NCBI GenBank assembly: GCA_949128115.1 | Contig: OX421964.1 | Coordinates: 45,920,601-45,984,600, forward strand | DNA length: 64,000 nt | Origin: Anaspis maculata | Taxonomy: Eukaryota; Arthropoda; Insecta; Coleoptera; Scraptiidae | Reading direction: 5' to 3' | Shown: piece by piece, positions 34,324-46,659 of the stretch | How positions within the stretch are numbered: position 1 is the first letter of the stretch | Layout of the letters: each line of letters begins with the position of its first letter | Position numbers and translations under genes: made by a program | The notes under the pieces: model-generated | Databases searched by the model: none | Told to the model about the DNA's origin: nothing | What the model saw: only the letters and a program-made list of their open reading frames with translations

Positions 34324-37256
34324 GTCCTAGCGGTACACGTAAAAATGGCTCTAATTGTGACAAAAGTGTGAAATTTGGTGTGTGGACTCCTTAAAGCATT
34401 TAAAAGGTTTTTAGAAGGGGAGCCAAGAAAAATTTTGATTTTGATTTTTTAATTTTTTGTGACGTCATTTTTTTTATTTTTTTTTTCATTTTTGCAACTA
34501 TTCAAGATTTTTTATATTTGCTTTTGTATTATGGTGGGTAACTGCTTAATCCAAGAAACGGAAGAGAAAATTTGCGAAAAAAATTAACTGAACTGAAATG
34601 ATAGCGTTTTTTGTAAAAATCAATTTTTTCCATTTTTTTCAAAAAATACTGTGAATATGTGAAAAATCAAAAAAGGCAATTATCCCTCAAAACAAGCCCT
34701 ATCAGAAGTTATGGAAGTGTTTCTCAAAATTCCAAGCCGTTTCCGAGATATTTGGAAATATGTTATTTCTTGCGACTGTTTCTTCGTATTAGCTCCTATT
34801 TCATCAAACATATAACAGGGTTCTTTTTTCTTGAAAATATACTTCAGAATGATCAGACCGAAGATTTCTTAGAAGTTCATTGTAAATTGTGATTTTTCCA
34901 GTGGCGTAGATCATAAAAATTCAAATCGTTTCTACCCTCTCACCATACTTTCTACACCACTCGATTATTTGAAAAATACATGACATTTTGGCATTATGAG
35001 GATCATCCAAGATCACTTAGCATGACACTTCATTTAAAAAGCACACAATTTTTCCGCTGATCAGATCGACTGCGAAACAATGCATCTTGTATCATCTCCT
35101 CGATCATCTCCATCATGACTGTTTTAGATAAATTATAGTTAATTGTCCCCCCCAGAGTTTTTGAATAAAATGTCATAACAGGTAGCTTTTGATGATCATC
35201 TTGTCAAATAAAATACAAATATTTACAAACAAATAGGTAGGTATGTTCCTATGTTCCAAACCGCAATAATTACAAAATAGATGCGATGACATGTATGCCT
35301 TCGACGCCAGTCAGTGATAGCCACTCAACCAACTTTACTGTTGATAAAGTGCAGAATTTTCAGTTTGGGGGAACAATAAACTATTATGTATCTAAAACAG
35401 TCATGATGGAGATGATCGAGGAGGTGATACAAAATGTAATGTCCGTTTTTATTACTATATTATCTTTGTAAAATTTACCTATTAATAAATGTTACTTATG
35501 GTGCGATTCTCTAAAAAATTACATTCCATAAAGGCTCTGCTACGTTGTTATTACCTAGGCAACAGCCAATGGCTGACACGGATTTTTACATAACAGAGCG
35601 TTTATGGAATGTTATTTTTTACAGAATAGCACCATTAATATACTTAAAAAAAAAGTAATATTTAGCAGTCGATCTGATCAGTGGAAAAATTGTGTGCTCA
35701 AGATCGTCGATCTCATCTTGTTTTCAAAAGAAGTGTCATACTAGGTGAACTTAGATGATCATGATGCCAAAATGTCATATATTTTCTAAATAATCGAGTG
35801 GTGTAGAAAGTACGGTGGGAGGGTAGATAGAAATGGTTCGAATTTCCACGATCTACGCCACTGGAAAAATTACAATTTACAATAAACTACTAAGAAATCT
35901 CCGGTCTGATCATTCCTAAGTATATTTCTAAGAAAAAAGAACCCTGTAATGTGTTTGATGTAATAGGAGCTAATACGAAGGAACAATTGCAAGAAATAAC
36001 ATTTTTCCAAATATCTTGAGAACGGCTTGGAATTTGGAGGCACACTTCAAAAACTTCTGATAGGGCTTTTTTTGAGGAATAGTTGCATTTTTCTATTTTT
36101 CACATATTCACATTTCACACAAAATTGAAAAGTTTGATTTTTAAAAAAAACGTCATCATTTCAGTTCAATTGATTTTTTTGATTTTTTTCACAAATTTTC
36201 TCTTCCGTTTCTTGGAATAAGCAGTTACTCACCATAGCACAAAGACAAAAGTCAAAAATCTCAGATAGTTTCAAAAAGAAAAAAAAAAGAAAAAAAATGA
36301 CGTCACAAAAAATTGAAAAATTAAAATCAAAATTTTTCTTGGCTCCCCTTCTGAAAACCTTTCAAATGCTTTTAGGAGTCCACACACCAAATTTCACACT
36401 TTTGTCACAATTAGAGCCATTTTTATGAAATTTTACTTATACCGCTAGGACTATAATTCAGTGATGTAAAATACCCGGGTTTTTATATATTGTTTCGCAG
36501 CCGATCTGATCAGCGGAAGAATTGTGTGCTTTTTGAATGAAGTGTCATGCTAAGTGATCTTGGATGATCATCATAATGCCAAAATGTCATGTATTTTTCA
36601 AATAATCGAGTGGTGTAGAAAGTATGGTGAGAGGGTAGAAACGATTTGAATTTTTATGATCTACGCCACTGGAAAAATTACAATTTACAATGAACTTCTG
36701 AGAAATCTTCGGTCTGATCATTCTGAAGTATATTTTCAAGAAAAAAGAACCCTGTTATATGTTTGATGAAATAGGAGCTAATACGAAGAAACAGTCGCAA
36801 AAAATAATATATTTCCAAATATCTCGAAAACGGCTTGGAATTTTGAGAAACACTTCCATAACTTCTGATAGGGCTTGTTTTGAGGGATAATTTCCTTTTT
36901 TAATTTTTCACATATTCACAGAATTTTTTGAAAAAAATGGAAAAAATTGATTTTTACAAAAAACGCTATCATTTCAGTTCAGTTAATTTTTTTCGCAAAT
37001 TTTCTCTTTTGTTTCTTGGATTAAGCAGTTACTCACCATAATACAAAAGCAAATATAAAAAATCTTGAATAGTTGCAAAAATGAAAAAAAAAATAAAAAA
37101 AATGACGTCACAAAAAATTAAAAAATCAAAATCAAAATTTTTCTTGGCTCCCCTTCTAAAAACCTTTTAAATGCTTCAAGGAGTCCACACACCAAATTTC
37201 ACACTTTTGTCACAATTGGAGCCATTTTTATGAAATTTTACTTATACCGCTAGGAC
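34324..37256. mobile_element. Foldback element G (2933 bp), TA-flanked, with an extra half copy
   Basis: The left end GTCCTAGCGGTA pairs with TACCGCTAGGAC at the right, with TA outside (34322-34323 and 37257-37258). The left arm (to about 35150) matches the outer right arm (36487-37256) almost base for base. A more diverged right-arm copy lies inside at about 35690-36451, also ending CCGCTAGGAC then TA. A Harbinger-like MITE sits near the centre. No ORF beyond short mirrored frames. Confidence 0.85.
35499..35634. mobile_element. PIF/Harbinger-like MITE (136 bp) inside G
   Basis: TGGTGCGATTCT at the left pairs with AGAATAGCACCA at the right, and the TIR continues about 40 bp through ACATTCCATAAA. 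TTA stands on both sides (35496-35498 and 35635-35637), the usual 3-bp Harbinger target. Confidence 0.75.
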
Positions 37257-37258
37257 TA

Positions 37259-38113
37259 ATACCTTAGTTAGAGCTAGCTACTGTTGCTCTTGCTCAAAAA
37301 TATCCATTCAATCGCGTGTTACCTTAACATCGTGTTATGTGAAAATGGCGGCTTAGGTTACAATTCCCTTGCCTAAAAATTTACTATATGGAAGAGGAAC
37401 CATGTGGATGTCGTTGCTAACGAATATAACCATTTTGAAAAATATCTTTGCTCTAAAATACCACTGTTCATAGCATGATATTCCCAAAATATTGAATTCC
37501 AAAATACTAATGGAAACATGTTTTTTTATTATCATTATCAGAACAACATTATCACTCGCTATAGTGAGCTATAATTTTGGGGGGCCTCTGATTTTTTCCC
37601 TGAATTTTTTGCCGTACAAAAACAGGGTATTTCACTTTTTCTTAATATTTTAGGAGATGGTGGAACATTAAAAAATTATTGGACTTTCTCAAAAAAAAAA
37701 TATCGGAGACGCTTCCAAACCTAAGCTCTGCAAACATTTTTATCGTACACAATTCCTTTGATTAATACATTTTGACTAAATTCGGAACACATACCCGGTG
37801 AGTTGATGCATGAGCATCTATAATTGACTTTTGTAACATTTATACATTGGCGTACATATTGGAGGGCATCTCTTTGTCAGTACCTCTCAACTACGCCAAT
37901 GATAATTTCGAGAAAATTATAATATTTTTTAATTTCTCGTTCAATTTTGAACTTTTTCTAGAAAAAATTGACTTATTTTAATGCTTCACCACCTTCTAAA
38001 GTATTAACAAAAAGTGAGATACAGGTGCTTGAATATATAGGTACCTATTGTTTATTTTATGAGGTATCAAATAATGCACACATAACTCGATTGTTCACAT
38101 TCCAAAATACTTC
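37259..38113. other. No gene recognised
   Basis: AT-rich, without terminal repeats or supported ORFs. AAAATGGCGGC occurs at 37342-37352. Confidence 0.4.
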
Positions 38114-38121
38114 ACCAGTTG

Positions 38122-39107
38122 CAGTGCCGTCTCTTGTGAAAATGGGGCCCCGGGCACAAGGTAAATGGGGGCCCTCTTATACAGGTATGCGAGAAACAAT
38201 ATGAACTGATGGTCAGTGGTCAGGATCGCTGGCACCCCAATTGTACTTAGCTTTTTGGCCAAAAGGGCCCCCAAAACTCGGTCTATGAGTGGCCCAACAT
38301 TCCCGCATACAGAAGTCGGAAGAGAAATAGATAGATTCAATTTTGTTCTTCCTTTGAGGAAATCATCATGAGCATGAAAACCAAATATTGATGGTGATGG
38401 GGCTCCTTCCTGTTGATTTTTTAGATTCCTGAAGAATCCACCAAAACAGCGGATAGCGGTTATTTATATTAGGTTAAATTTCCAATGGGGTACTTGCCAA
38501 TGAGATAGATTCAACTGCAAATACTTCTAATCATCAACAATAGTAATAAAGAGTAGGTATTTCCTGAAAATTTCCAGAAAATATATCCATTGGTTAAAAA
38601 GATTTTTTTTCATTTTTTTTTTAGTTTGTTAACAGTGAGGGAACTTTAGTGGAGTTTTCATTTTTGTATTTTTCAAATATTGTCATGCCACTCTAACAGT
38701 TTTTGAGCTTTCAATCCAGAAGTGCTGCTTGTTTAGTTTTTAGTATATTTGTGACGTCACAGATATATTTTTAAAACACGCATTACGGTCACAATTTTAT
38801 TTGTGACCATAAACTATCGATTGGGCTTATATAAAAAAAAAATGGGCAAGTACCCCATTGCCTTTCCGCTGTGTTCCTAGGAGTTTTTGATTTCTTTTAT
38901 CACGCGTTGTCAAAAAAGCACTATGGGGGGAAGGCGCACGATCAGCTCAGAAAGTGACATAACTGAATGAATTAATATGGGATATGAGAACAATTTATTT
39001 TACAAAAATCGTCATTAGCTTTGTAAATTCATGGAGATTTGGGGGTCCCTAAATAACGAGGAGCCCTGGGCACCAGCCCTTCGGGCCCATGCCTGAAGAC
39101 GGCACTG
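38122..39107. mobile_element. Non-autonomous hAT element (986 bp)
   Basis: The ends CAGTGCCGTCT and, in reverse complement, CAGTGCCGTCTTC are flanked by identical ACCAGTTG copies (38114-38121 and 39108-39115). GGGCCC/CCGGGCAC-rich subterminal blocks are near the ends. No transposase frame was found. Confidence 0.9.
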
Positions 39108-39333
39108 ACCAGTTGACTAAAGTATAGTATTATACAGTCGCCAAGGCTCGATCAGCAAACTGTATCCTCTTGAGCAAAAGCAATCATTACACGCTCGTTG
39201 AATATTACTTACTAATCTCGTGCTTATACTCCGCCTTTCAACGAATAGGTATCCGAATTAGGCAAAATTTTTGATAGTTTTCAGGAAATGTACTTTCCCT
39301 AGAGGTCGAGTCGTGTTCATGTTCCATTTTCAG

Positions 39334-39497
39334 ACAAGATGGCGTGTTTTCCGTTCAAAGCAAGGGAACGGTTATTTTCACGTTTTTGAGAAAGCTCCAC
39401 GACCTTCCGTTCACATCCTCGGATGTTTTAATATCCCTTCGCGAGGAATGCAAAAAAATGCATCAAGCAATGAGAAAGTCGCGTCTGGGTGATTTAG
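39334..39497 (+). CDS. Candidate host exon (164 bp), unrecognised protein
   Basis: A frame of 54 uninterrupted codons is bounded exactly by a good acceptor (TGTTCCATTTTCAG, ending 39333) and a good donor (GTAAGA from 39498). One base is left over at each side, so the exon is phase-symmetric. The peptide contains KGTVIFTFLRKLHDLPF, then SSDVLISLREECKKM and RKSRLGDL; it is amphipathic and protein-like, but I do not recognise a family. Neighbouring exons were not found; the closest upstream feature is a hAT element. It could still be chance. Confidence 0.45.
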
Positions 39498-41167
39498 GTA
39501 AGATATACAGTCACCAGTGCCATAATTCTTCAAAAACTCGGCAATAATTTATATCGGTTTTTGCTAACCGTTGGCTGTAAATTTTTGCCATTTAAATCGT
39601 GCATCGCCAGGTCAAAACCAACCTGACCCCTCATTGTCCCCTGCATAAAGGATTCAATTTCAAGTACCGTAACTTGAGCAAAAAAAAAACAATCACGATG
39701 CATTCTTCATAACGTCTGTGAATGTCTCCCCAAGGAGTGCAACAAGTGTAGTAAGTATAGAATTGAAAACATTCATGCATTATTTATGGTGGCTGGTGCA
39801 TTTACCGGACGCGAGTCAAAGTTCATAAATCCCGAAATATTGAACAAACGCAGGATTTATATTGAAACACTCTTGCGGAACCTTATACGTTTACCATGGC
39901 TATATCGGCTCTGGTATTACAATATATGGAAATTCAGAAGCACACACATAATCTTTTGTCTTCATTTCAAATGTATAGGTATAGGTGTAAAGTATGGTCT
40001 CTGTTTTTCTCAGTATATACGATATATACTCATGTTGAAACGTCGGTCCAATGACTGCTTTCGAGGAAAATTACGATTCACACCTTTCACAACATTTACA
40101 CACCGGAACAAGACGGCAAGCTTTACTGGTAAATATAGCTCGTATCATATTTATAATTGGTCACACTGCCCATACAAGTCCAAATCAATTTATATATTCA
40201 AATATAATCACATAAACATCACTATGGGTAGACGGTGCAGAGTTATAATGGAGTACGTGAGTCATGCCAGTCATTACGGACCCATGCCATCTTTATTGCC
40301 CTGCACTGAAGAAACCATCGTTAATCGTTAATGCAAACGAGAATTTACTATATTCGTATTAAACGCGCACTTTTAGATGTATCTGTAATTCTCTTCTGAT
40401 AATTGCTTTATTCAATACAAACTTAACCCGAACTGGAATTAAGGTTACAGTTGTCGCGCAATGCGCAATGAGGTATTCTACTTAGGTAGTGGATGTCACG
40501 AGGGCTTGGTTCTTGAGCTCTATGTGCGCGCATAAAGCTTTATCGCCTTCGTGGCCGTAATCAACGTTTTATAAGTCGTAGTTTACAATTATTTTCGCAC
40601 CATGAAGAACTATCCACGGGCATAATGCCAATTATGGATAAGGGAAAAAAGTTGATAGAATGGTCTTGATGTGATGCGCATCGTAGGTAGAGATAGGTAC
40701 TTCATTAAAGTGTGTCGTAAAATTTTACATTTGCTAAATGGCACGTTCTTCTTCATAGATATGAAGATATGTGACATGAATGTGATTAATTTGCGGATTA
40801 TTATCACTTGATGCATGGAAGACTCGGAATTGAAAATGTTGTTGCTATATACAGTTGAGGTGAGATAGAAATAAGTAAATCAACTGCAGGACTGCAGTCA
40901 TTACAAATAACTTTTTATATGGTTCCTGGAATAAAAATCAACTTTTACCCGCCCTCCCCTCCCCCTACTTCGTGAGAACGAAGCCGAAACTGTCGGCCAC
41001 AAAAGCTTTACTTTTTTGCACAATGTTGAAACATCTAACTGCCTACATAAAACATAATTTCCTACTACATTGGATAGGGAGATCAGTCGAAGATGACAAC
41101 TTAATTGTTGATGCCTCAGATCCTCAGAAATTTCTGGCAGCCATAGCCATAACTCGAAAACCGTAGG
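39498..41167. other. No gene recognised
   Basis: The longest open frame apart from the Snail exon (39786-40331, 181 codons) lies here. It is rich in Tyr, Ile, His and Arg, has no domain, and is about the length expected as the longest chance frame in 64 kb of AT-rich DNA. No repeats were noticed. Confidence 0.4.
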
Positions 41168-41336
41168 TCTATAAACAGGGCCGTTCCTAATAGGGATTTG
41201 AGCGCCCGTGTGCAAAACTTCTAGTCTGCGCCCCCCCCCCCCTCCATTATTCTGTACTCGACCAAAAATATGAAAGAATTCAGAATCCATGTCACTGGTC
41301 TATTTTTCATTTTTTTACAAAAGTAATATATTTAAT

Positions 41337-41451
41337 AGCCGTATTACACTACACAATTTAATGAACAATCCGCCCAAATACTGTCAAAAAATAATGAACT
41401 TGATTGTTCAACTGACAGACTGTACAAGAAATTGCGTAGTGTAATACAGCT
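41337..41451. mobile_element. Hairpin MITE (115 bp)
   Basis: AGCCGTATTACACTACACAA at the left pairs with TTGCGTAGTGTAATACAGCT at the right. An inner inverted pair GAACAATC/GATTGTTC follows. The target duplication is not evident. Confidence 0.7.
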
Positions 41452-41844
41452 TCAGCAGACATAAATCTTACAAAAAATAACAATTCAGTGATTGAATTAA
41501 AAAAAACATCAATATCAATGCAGGATATCAATTAATCATGGGTTTTCAAATATTTTTGCTTGGAACTTTTCATTATCTTTCAGGAATCACAAATAAATTC
41601 CTAACTTTTATACTGGTTAGGTAGAAGGATTCGCATTCGTCAGCGAAGAAAGTTCGCAGAACGTTCGCGAAACATTCGGTGACTTAGCCATTCGACACGG
41701 AAAGTTGAATTCGAACCAAAAACCTAATAAACGTTCGCGTGTTACTAGGGATTGGACCATTATTCCTATGCATTCTGTTTATTTTTCTCATCTGGGGCGG
41801 AGCTGGCTGCGGCTGCCATAGTTACCGTGGTCCGTGATTGTCTT

Positions 41845-42415
41845 GTGATACGGTTTTGCAGGACCGCATACGGTTACGCAAACGGTAGCGTAAGCAAAAC
41901 CAATAGTTTATAGTGAACGCTTTCATAGACGCACGCCTGCGTCGTAGGAGAAGGAATCATAGGGAATTTGTTTGCCTGAGTGTGCCGCTCCACTCCACAT
42001 TGACATTGTTGTTCACTTAGTCATCCAAACTCAAATTCTGATTGGTGGAAACCAAGGTCATTTACGTATCCGCAACGCAAGAGTTGGATGTTGACCAACT
42101 CCTTGATGCGTATACGGTATACGGTTGCGAGTATTGCGTTCACTATATGAACGATTGCGTAGTTTTCAGTTTGTCGAAGTATAGCCTTGCGTAACAGTAT
42201 GCGGCTTGGTTTCTACCAATCAAAATTTGAGTTTGGATGGCGAAGTGAACAACAATGTCAATGTGGAGAGAAGCGGAACACTCAGGCAAACAAATCACCT
42301 ATGATGCCTTCTCCTACGACGCAGGCGTGCGTCTATGGGAGCGTTCACTATAAACTAGCGGTTTTGCTTACGCTACCGTTTGCGTAACCGTATGCGGTTC
42401 TGTATCCGCTTGCGT
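41845..42415. mobile_element. Foldback element R (about 570 bp)
   Basis: The arms of about 250 bp contain CGCATACGGTTACGCAAACG at the left and CGTTTGCGTAACCGTATGCG at the right. They continue through GACGCACGCCTGCGTCGTAG and TTGACATTGTTGTTCACTT to a centre near 42130. Several palindromic GTATACGGTATACGG motifs lie at the centre. No ORF. Confidence 0.8.
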
Positions 42416-43043
42416 CGACTATAAACAGTATAAACTAAGCTTAACAACGGAAAATTGCTTCGTATTGGTATAATTGGATTTCGCATCGGGCGCTAAAGCG
42501 CCACCCGGCTATAACGGGGGGCGCAAAGCGCCCTTTTAGATTTTTTTTTAGTCGGTCGAATTTTTGCGCCCCTGGCAAAGTGCGCCCGCGTGCGTCGCAC
42601 GCCTTGAACGCCCCGTTAGGAACGGCCCTGTCTATAAATGATTCAGGTGTCAAACCGAAGAAAACCGAATTAACTTCGATTCGCTTATAAACGGGTCAGT
42701 CCTGGGTCAGTTGAATCAAAGTAATTGTCAAAAAGTGTTGTTTTTTTGGCGTTATTCTTCCAGTATGGCGGCCAGAACGGCAGGGCTACGAAGTAAAAAT
42801 GAAAAAAAAAACAGTTTTTTCGCAATACCGAAACGTAAAGAACAATTTTACATTAGCACTTTGCGGGAAATTGTATTTGAGTCCCGCTTTTTTGAGGGAC
42901 TAAAGTGCTATGGCTATGGCTGGTTGGGTTGCTATGGCTTTCAAGAAAATAATAATCACTATCATTATCAAATTGACATTTACTGGTGAATTATTTGAGT
43001 TGGACGATTCAGCAGACGCTGGTTGTTCAACTCTTGCTTTATA

Positions 43044-44283
43044 GCCCAGGAATTTTAGGTGAAATTTTGGTCAAACCCTGAAATAAATATGTCCCTTTTA
43101 AAAATTTGCACAAATGGCTCTCAAGCAATGCTCAACAACATACTGAAAGCTCCCGTCCAGCAAGTGTGCGGAACATAGATGTTTTGAGCAAGAAAGGAAT
43201 AAGTGCCGCCAAATCTCGTAGCGCCTGATTGAGAGATGATGGAAAATCCTAACTGCAGACTTGATTTTACTCTTTTATTCTGCTACTGTCTGTTGAATTT
43301 GGTTTCAATCCACCCAATAGATTTTGTATATTTGTATATATTGTACAATATGTGTATATATTTGTATATTGTAATAATTGAATCGCAAAGTTTTGAATTT
43401 GGATATTTTTTAATATTTTACATATGACATATAAAGAAGTACTTTTAACTGTTCTGAATACAGTTTTCCAACGGCTTCCAAACGACACATTGCATTTCAA
43501 GTACTGTGAACTAAAGATCTCGTCATGTTTTGACAGTGACTTTTATGTTCGACAGATGAGAACCAAAAAATTGACGGGCTCATTCTACAGCAAAACTATG
43601 TTCGCATACTAAATGTCAATTCGATCAAATCAACCGTTTGGTAGTTATCGTGAAAAATTGCAGACAGACACACACACACAGTCAGACACACCCAAAGTCA
43701 GACACACAGGCAGACAAACTTTCATCTGGAAATGGTCCTGATTGTCTCAGGGGGGCTCAACATGGATATTTCCGGGTTCATCTCGAAAAATGTTTTTAGC
43801 GCATTCACAATACTTTCCCTTCTTTTTGATTGGTAGGTCGGGAGGAGGGAAATCACAGAATTCTGTTTTAAAATGTGAATTAGCTTGATTGAGAGGCATT
43901 CAGACCAACCTATGTCCTTCAAAATTTCAAGGAAATCAAATTTCACCGAGTTACCACTGTCGCGGAACTTACACCTTTCTTGCTCATCAAAAATTATGAC
44001 GCTCACATTTCGAGGCCTGGATCTTTCAGTACGTGGATCAGCATTGGTTGAGGGACACGTTTGTCAACGTTGAGACTTACAATACCCTCTTCTGAGCTAC
44101 AGCAAGAGTTTATTGGCACTGATTTGGTGGCACTTACTCCTTTCTTGCCAAAAAAAAACTATGTTCCGCACACTTGCCGGGCCGGAGGTTCTAGTATGTT
44201 GTTCAGCATTGATCAAAGGCCGATTGTGCAAAATTTCAAAAGGGACATATTTATTTCAGGATCAAACCCCAAAATGCCTGGGC
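43044..44283. mobile_element. Family M element, copy 2 (1240 bp), TA-flanked, inverted
   Basis: GCCCAGGAATTTTAGG at the left pairs with a right end reading AAAATGCCTGGGC, and TA flanks both. Relative to the copies at 29399 and 54979 it is in the opposite orientation: the GGTGAAATTTTGGTCAAACC end is on the left. A (CA)n/(CAGA)n tract lies at 43665-43715. An AT-rich GTATAT tract near 43325-43375 is extra. Confidence 0.9.
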
Positions 44284-45220
44284 TATTAGGAAAAGCGGCA
44301 AGGGAGGCCACGCGAGTGCTTGCCGAGCGAGTCCAGAAAGCTGTACGAGAAGCAGCATGATGATTCCCAGAAATGGTGTACCTCGTACTCGAAATGGATT
44401 CAAAAATGCACTGAAACTATTTTGCTTGCTTACTTCCTCGAGAAATTAAAGATCGTAAGTGAAGATCTTTGACCGCAAGTGGTCGTATTACTCAATGTTA
44501 AAACCATGATATTGGTGAATCTTGATATCGATATAGACAGACTAATCGCATCCACAAGGACTCTTCCTTGCATGACAACATGACAGATCGTTCAGTGTTT
44601 TTCTTTTGCGGAACTATTTCCAGCTGAAATGGGTATATGGGTATTGCGAAGAGCCATGTATACACCATGGGACCAAAGTTTTTCTAATTTCCTGGAAAAC
44701 AATCAAAGTTGATTGTTGCTCGAGGGCCCTTTGGGGTCTTCACGCACGGGGTTCAAAATTCACTTTGGTCTTTTGGTATACAATAGGTATACTATTCTGA
44801 CTTGGCTTGGATTTTTTTCAAGTGTTGAAGAGTGGGTTTTTAATAAAGTTATGAGAGACCTTTACCATAGAAGAAACGATTCCAGATGGTGGTTCAGTAT
44901 TCAGTGATAGTTCTTGGGAATTCAAATTTGAAGAGGGCTGTCCGCTCCCTTAAGAGATGTTACCTTGAGGGCTCAATGCTGATGAACATTGAGCCCTCAA
45001 TGCTCATGGGGCCTTCATCCTTCAATCTTCAAGCTATCGTTCAAGGGAAAGATAGCTGGGGCTCCATATAAACCAACCTTGAAGAAACAAAAATCGTCAA
45101 TCTAAACCACGGAACTCTCAGTAAAGCTGGAGAGCTAATAGTCGTAGTTGCCGTATGAATATCTCCTCGATAGGTCTCCGAAAGCAGGCTTGGGCTGCCA
45201 TTCGATATTTCTGAAGGTTT
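44284..45220. other. No gene recognised; one perfect hairpin
   Basis: TTGAGGGCTCAATG (44965-44978) and its exact reverse complement (44987-45000) form a 14-bp stem with an 8-base loop. No coding or other repeat signal. Confidence 0.5.
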
Positions 45221-45224
45221 TATA

Positions 45225-46142
45225 GACCGGAGAAGTGATGACGTCACAACATGGCAACATGGCCGGCGGTTGACATTTTCTGGAGGCCAACGTCACATGT
45301 TTGGTTGTGTTTGGCATGACATTTTCTGGAGGTTCACAACAAAAGTCACAAAAGTCACAAAAGTCAGTGCAAAATGGCAGTGAGCATTGCTGAAATTGCC
45401 AGCCTAAGAGACAGCCAGCGTCATACAGGCGGACTTGGTTGCAAAAAGACCAGACATAGCCCAAATCATTGAAGAGAGCTGCGCAAGGCTGCACTCAGAA
45501 TCACCAGTGCCTACAGAACGGTTCCGCATGATGCAGCACGAGCGCTCTCGGGTATTCCACCCTTCGCCCTGATGCTTGCGATTAGAGGAAACAAGCTTAG
45601 GAGTGCCCACCAGCAAACCAGAAAGCAGAAACAAGGCCAGAGAGCAGTTCGTCGAGCAGTGGCAACGGCAGTGGAACGCCTTGGTTCAAAGTTGGATGAA
45701 AGAAATACTGGGGAGCCTCAAAAGCCTCAGCGTCAGGACAACGCGGAACACGCTCGTTTTCATTGTAACGGTCCATCAAGGCAGCGAGAAGACCTCGAAG
45801 AAAAACTGGGCAGGAGAATCGCCGTCGACAATCTCGTTCATGAGATGCTCAGAGGCAAAAAGCAATGAATCGCAGTTTATAGTTTGCAGTTTTTAGTCTA
45901 TAGCAATATAGTTTGATTTCCTCCACCTGATATAGGCCAAAATATGAATCTTTTTTGTTATATCCATTTCCGTTATTCACCTTCGCAAAAATTTGACAAA
46001 CACATGACAAACACAAACAGAGAAACGTCAAGTGCATGCCACGTGCCGTGCATCCCACGGTCATGTCACGTTTGACGTTGGCCTCCAGAAAATGTCAACC
46101 GCCGGCCATGTTGCCATGTTGTGACGTCACACTTCTTCGGTC
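45225..46142. mobile_element. TIR element N (918 bp), TA-flanked
   Basis: GACCGGAGAAGTGATGACGT at the left pairs with ACGTCACACTTCTTCGGTC at the right. The match runs about 80 bp through CAACATGGCAACATGGCCGG, GGTTGACATTTTCTGGAGGC and CAACGTCA. TA (within TATA) stands at both edges. The interior contains an R1-like LINE fragment. Confidence 0.85.
45478..45868 (+). pseudogene. R1-like LINE, C-terminal fragment
   Basis: RKAALRITSAYRTVPHDAAR then ALSGIPPFALMLAIRGNK resembles the segment after the reverse transcriptase in R1-clade LINEs (LLR..SAYRT.S..A..VLAG.PP..LL..ER). In another frame FVEQWQRQWNAL fits the following R....QW...W motif. In the first frame NAEHARFHC and DNLVHEMLRG fit the C-terminal CCHC-like and NLV.EML motifs. 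Frame changes and shortening mark it as dead. Confidence 0.7.
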
Positions 46143-46659
46143 TATAGGTTTCTCAGATACTCAGTTTGTAATGAAGTCTACCAAAGTTGAACTAATGAAA
46201 CTCTGGCTTCTGGATAGGTAGAAATAAACAACCTATTATAATTCAATTTAATCAAAATCATTCTAATTAGATCACGTTGCCCACAATGGGGTCTTATACG
46301 ATTTTTTTTTATTGCTTCAAAATGTTCTATAAAGTGAGTTTGCTACATGAATGATGATAGTTCGTCTCAAAAGCCTCTACCTTTTTTTTTAAATGTTGAG
46401 AATCGAGGCGGGAATAACCCCGATTGAATTTCAACGTCTGATGACGAAGGCGGACGAGTTGAGTTTGCGCAATGGGATGGTCGTAGCTGGAGCCTTGTTG
46501 TCAAATTGTGTGACAGACAGTCAAGATTTGCATGAATATTTTGATATTCCTTAGAAAAAAAATCACTTCGACAAAACAAGACGTTAGGTGGTATGTTTTT
46601 GGATACATTGGAATACATTTTTGAGGCATAAACAATCAATTTTGGTGTTTGCAATGAGA

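Larger units (their letters stand above)
41176..42630. mobile_element. hAT element (1455 bp) with two nested palindromes
   Basis: The ends CAGGGCCGTTCCTAA and, in reverse complement, CAGGGCCGTTCCTAACG are flanked by TCTATAAA (41168-41175 and 42631-42638). GCGCCC-rich subterminal blocks are present at both ends. A 115-bp MITE and a palindrome of about 570 bp lie inside. No transposase is visible. Confidence 0.9.

Noticed and set aside
39786..40331. 181-codon ATG-started open frame
   Set aside because: It is the longest frame after the Snail exon but lacks any domain, is Tyr/Ile/His-rich, and its length is about what chance gives in 64 kb of AT-rich DNA.
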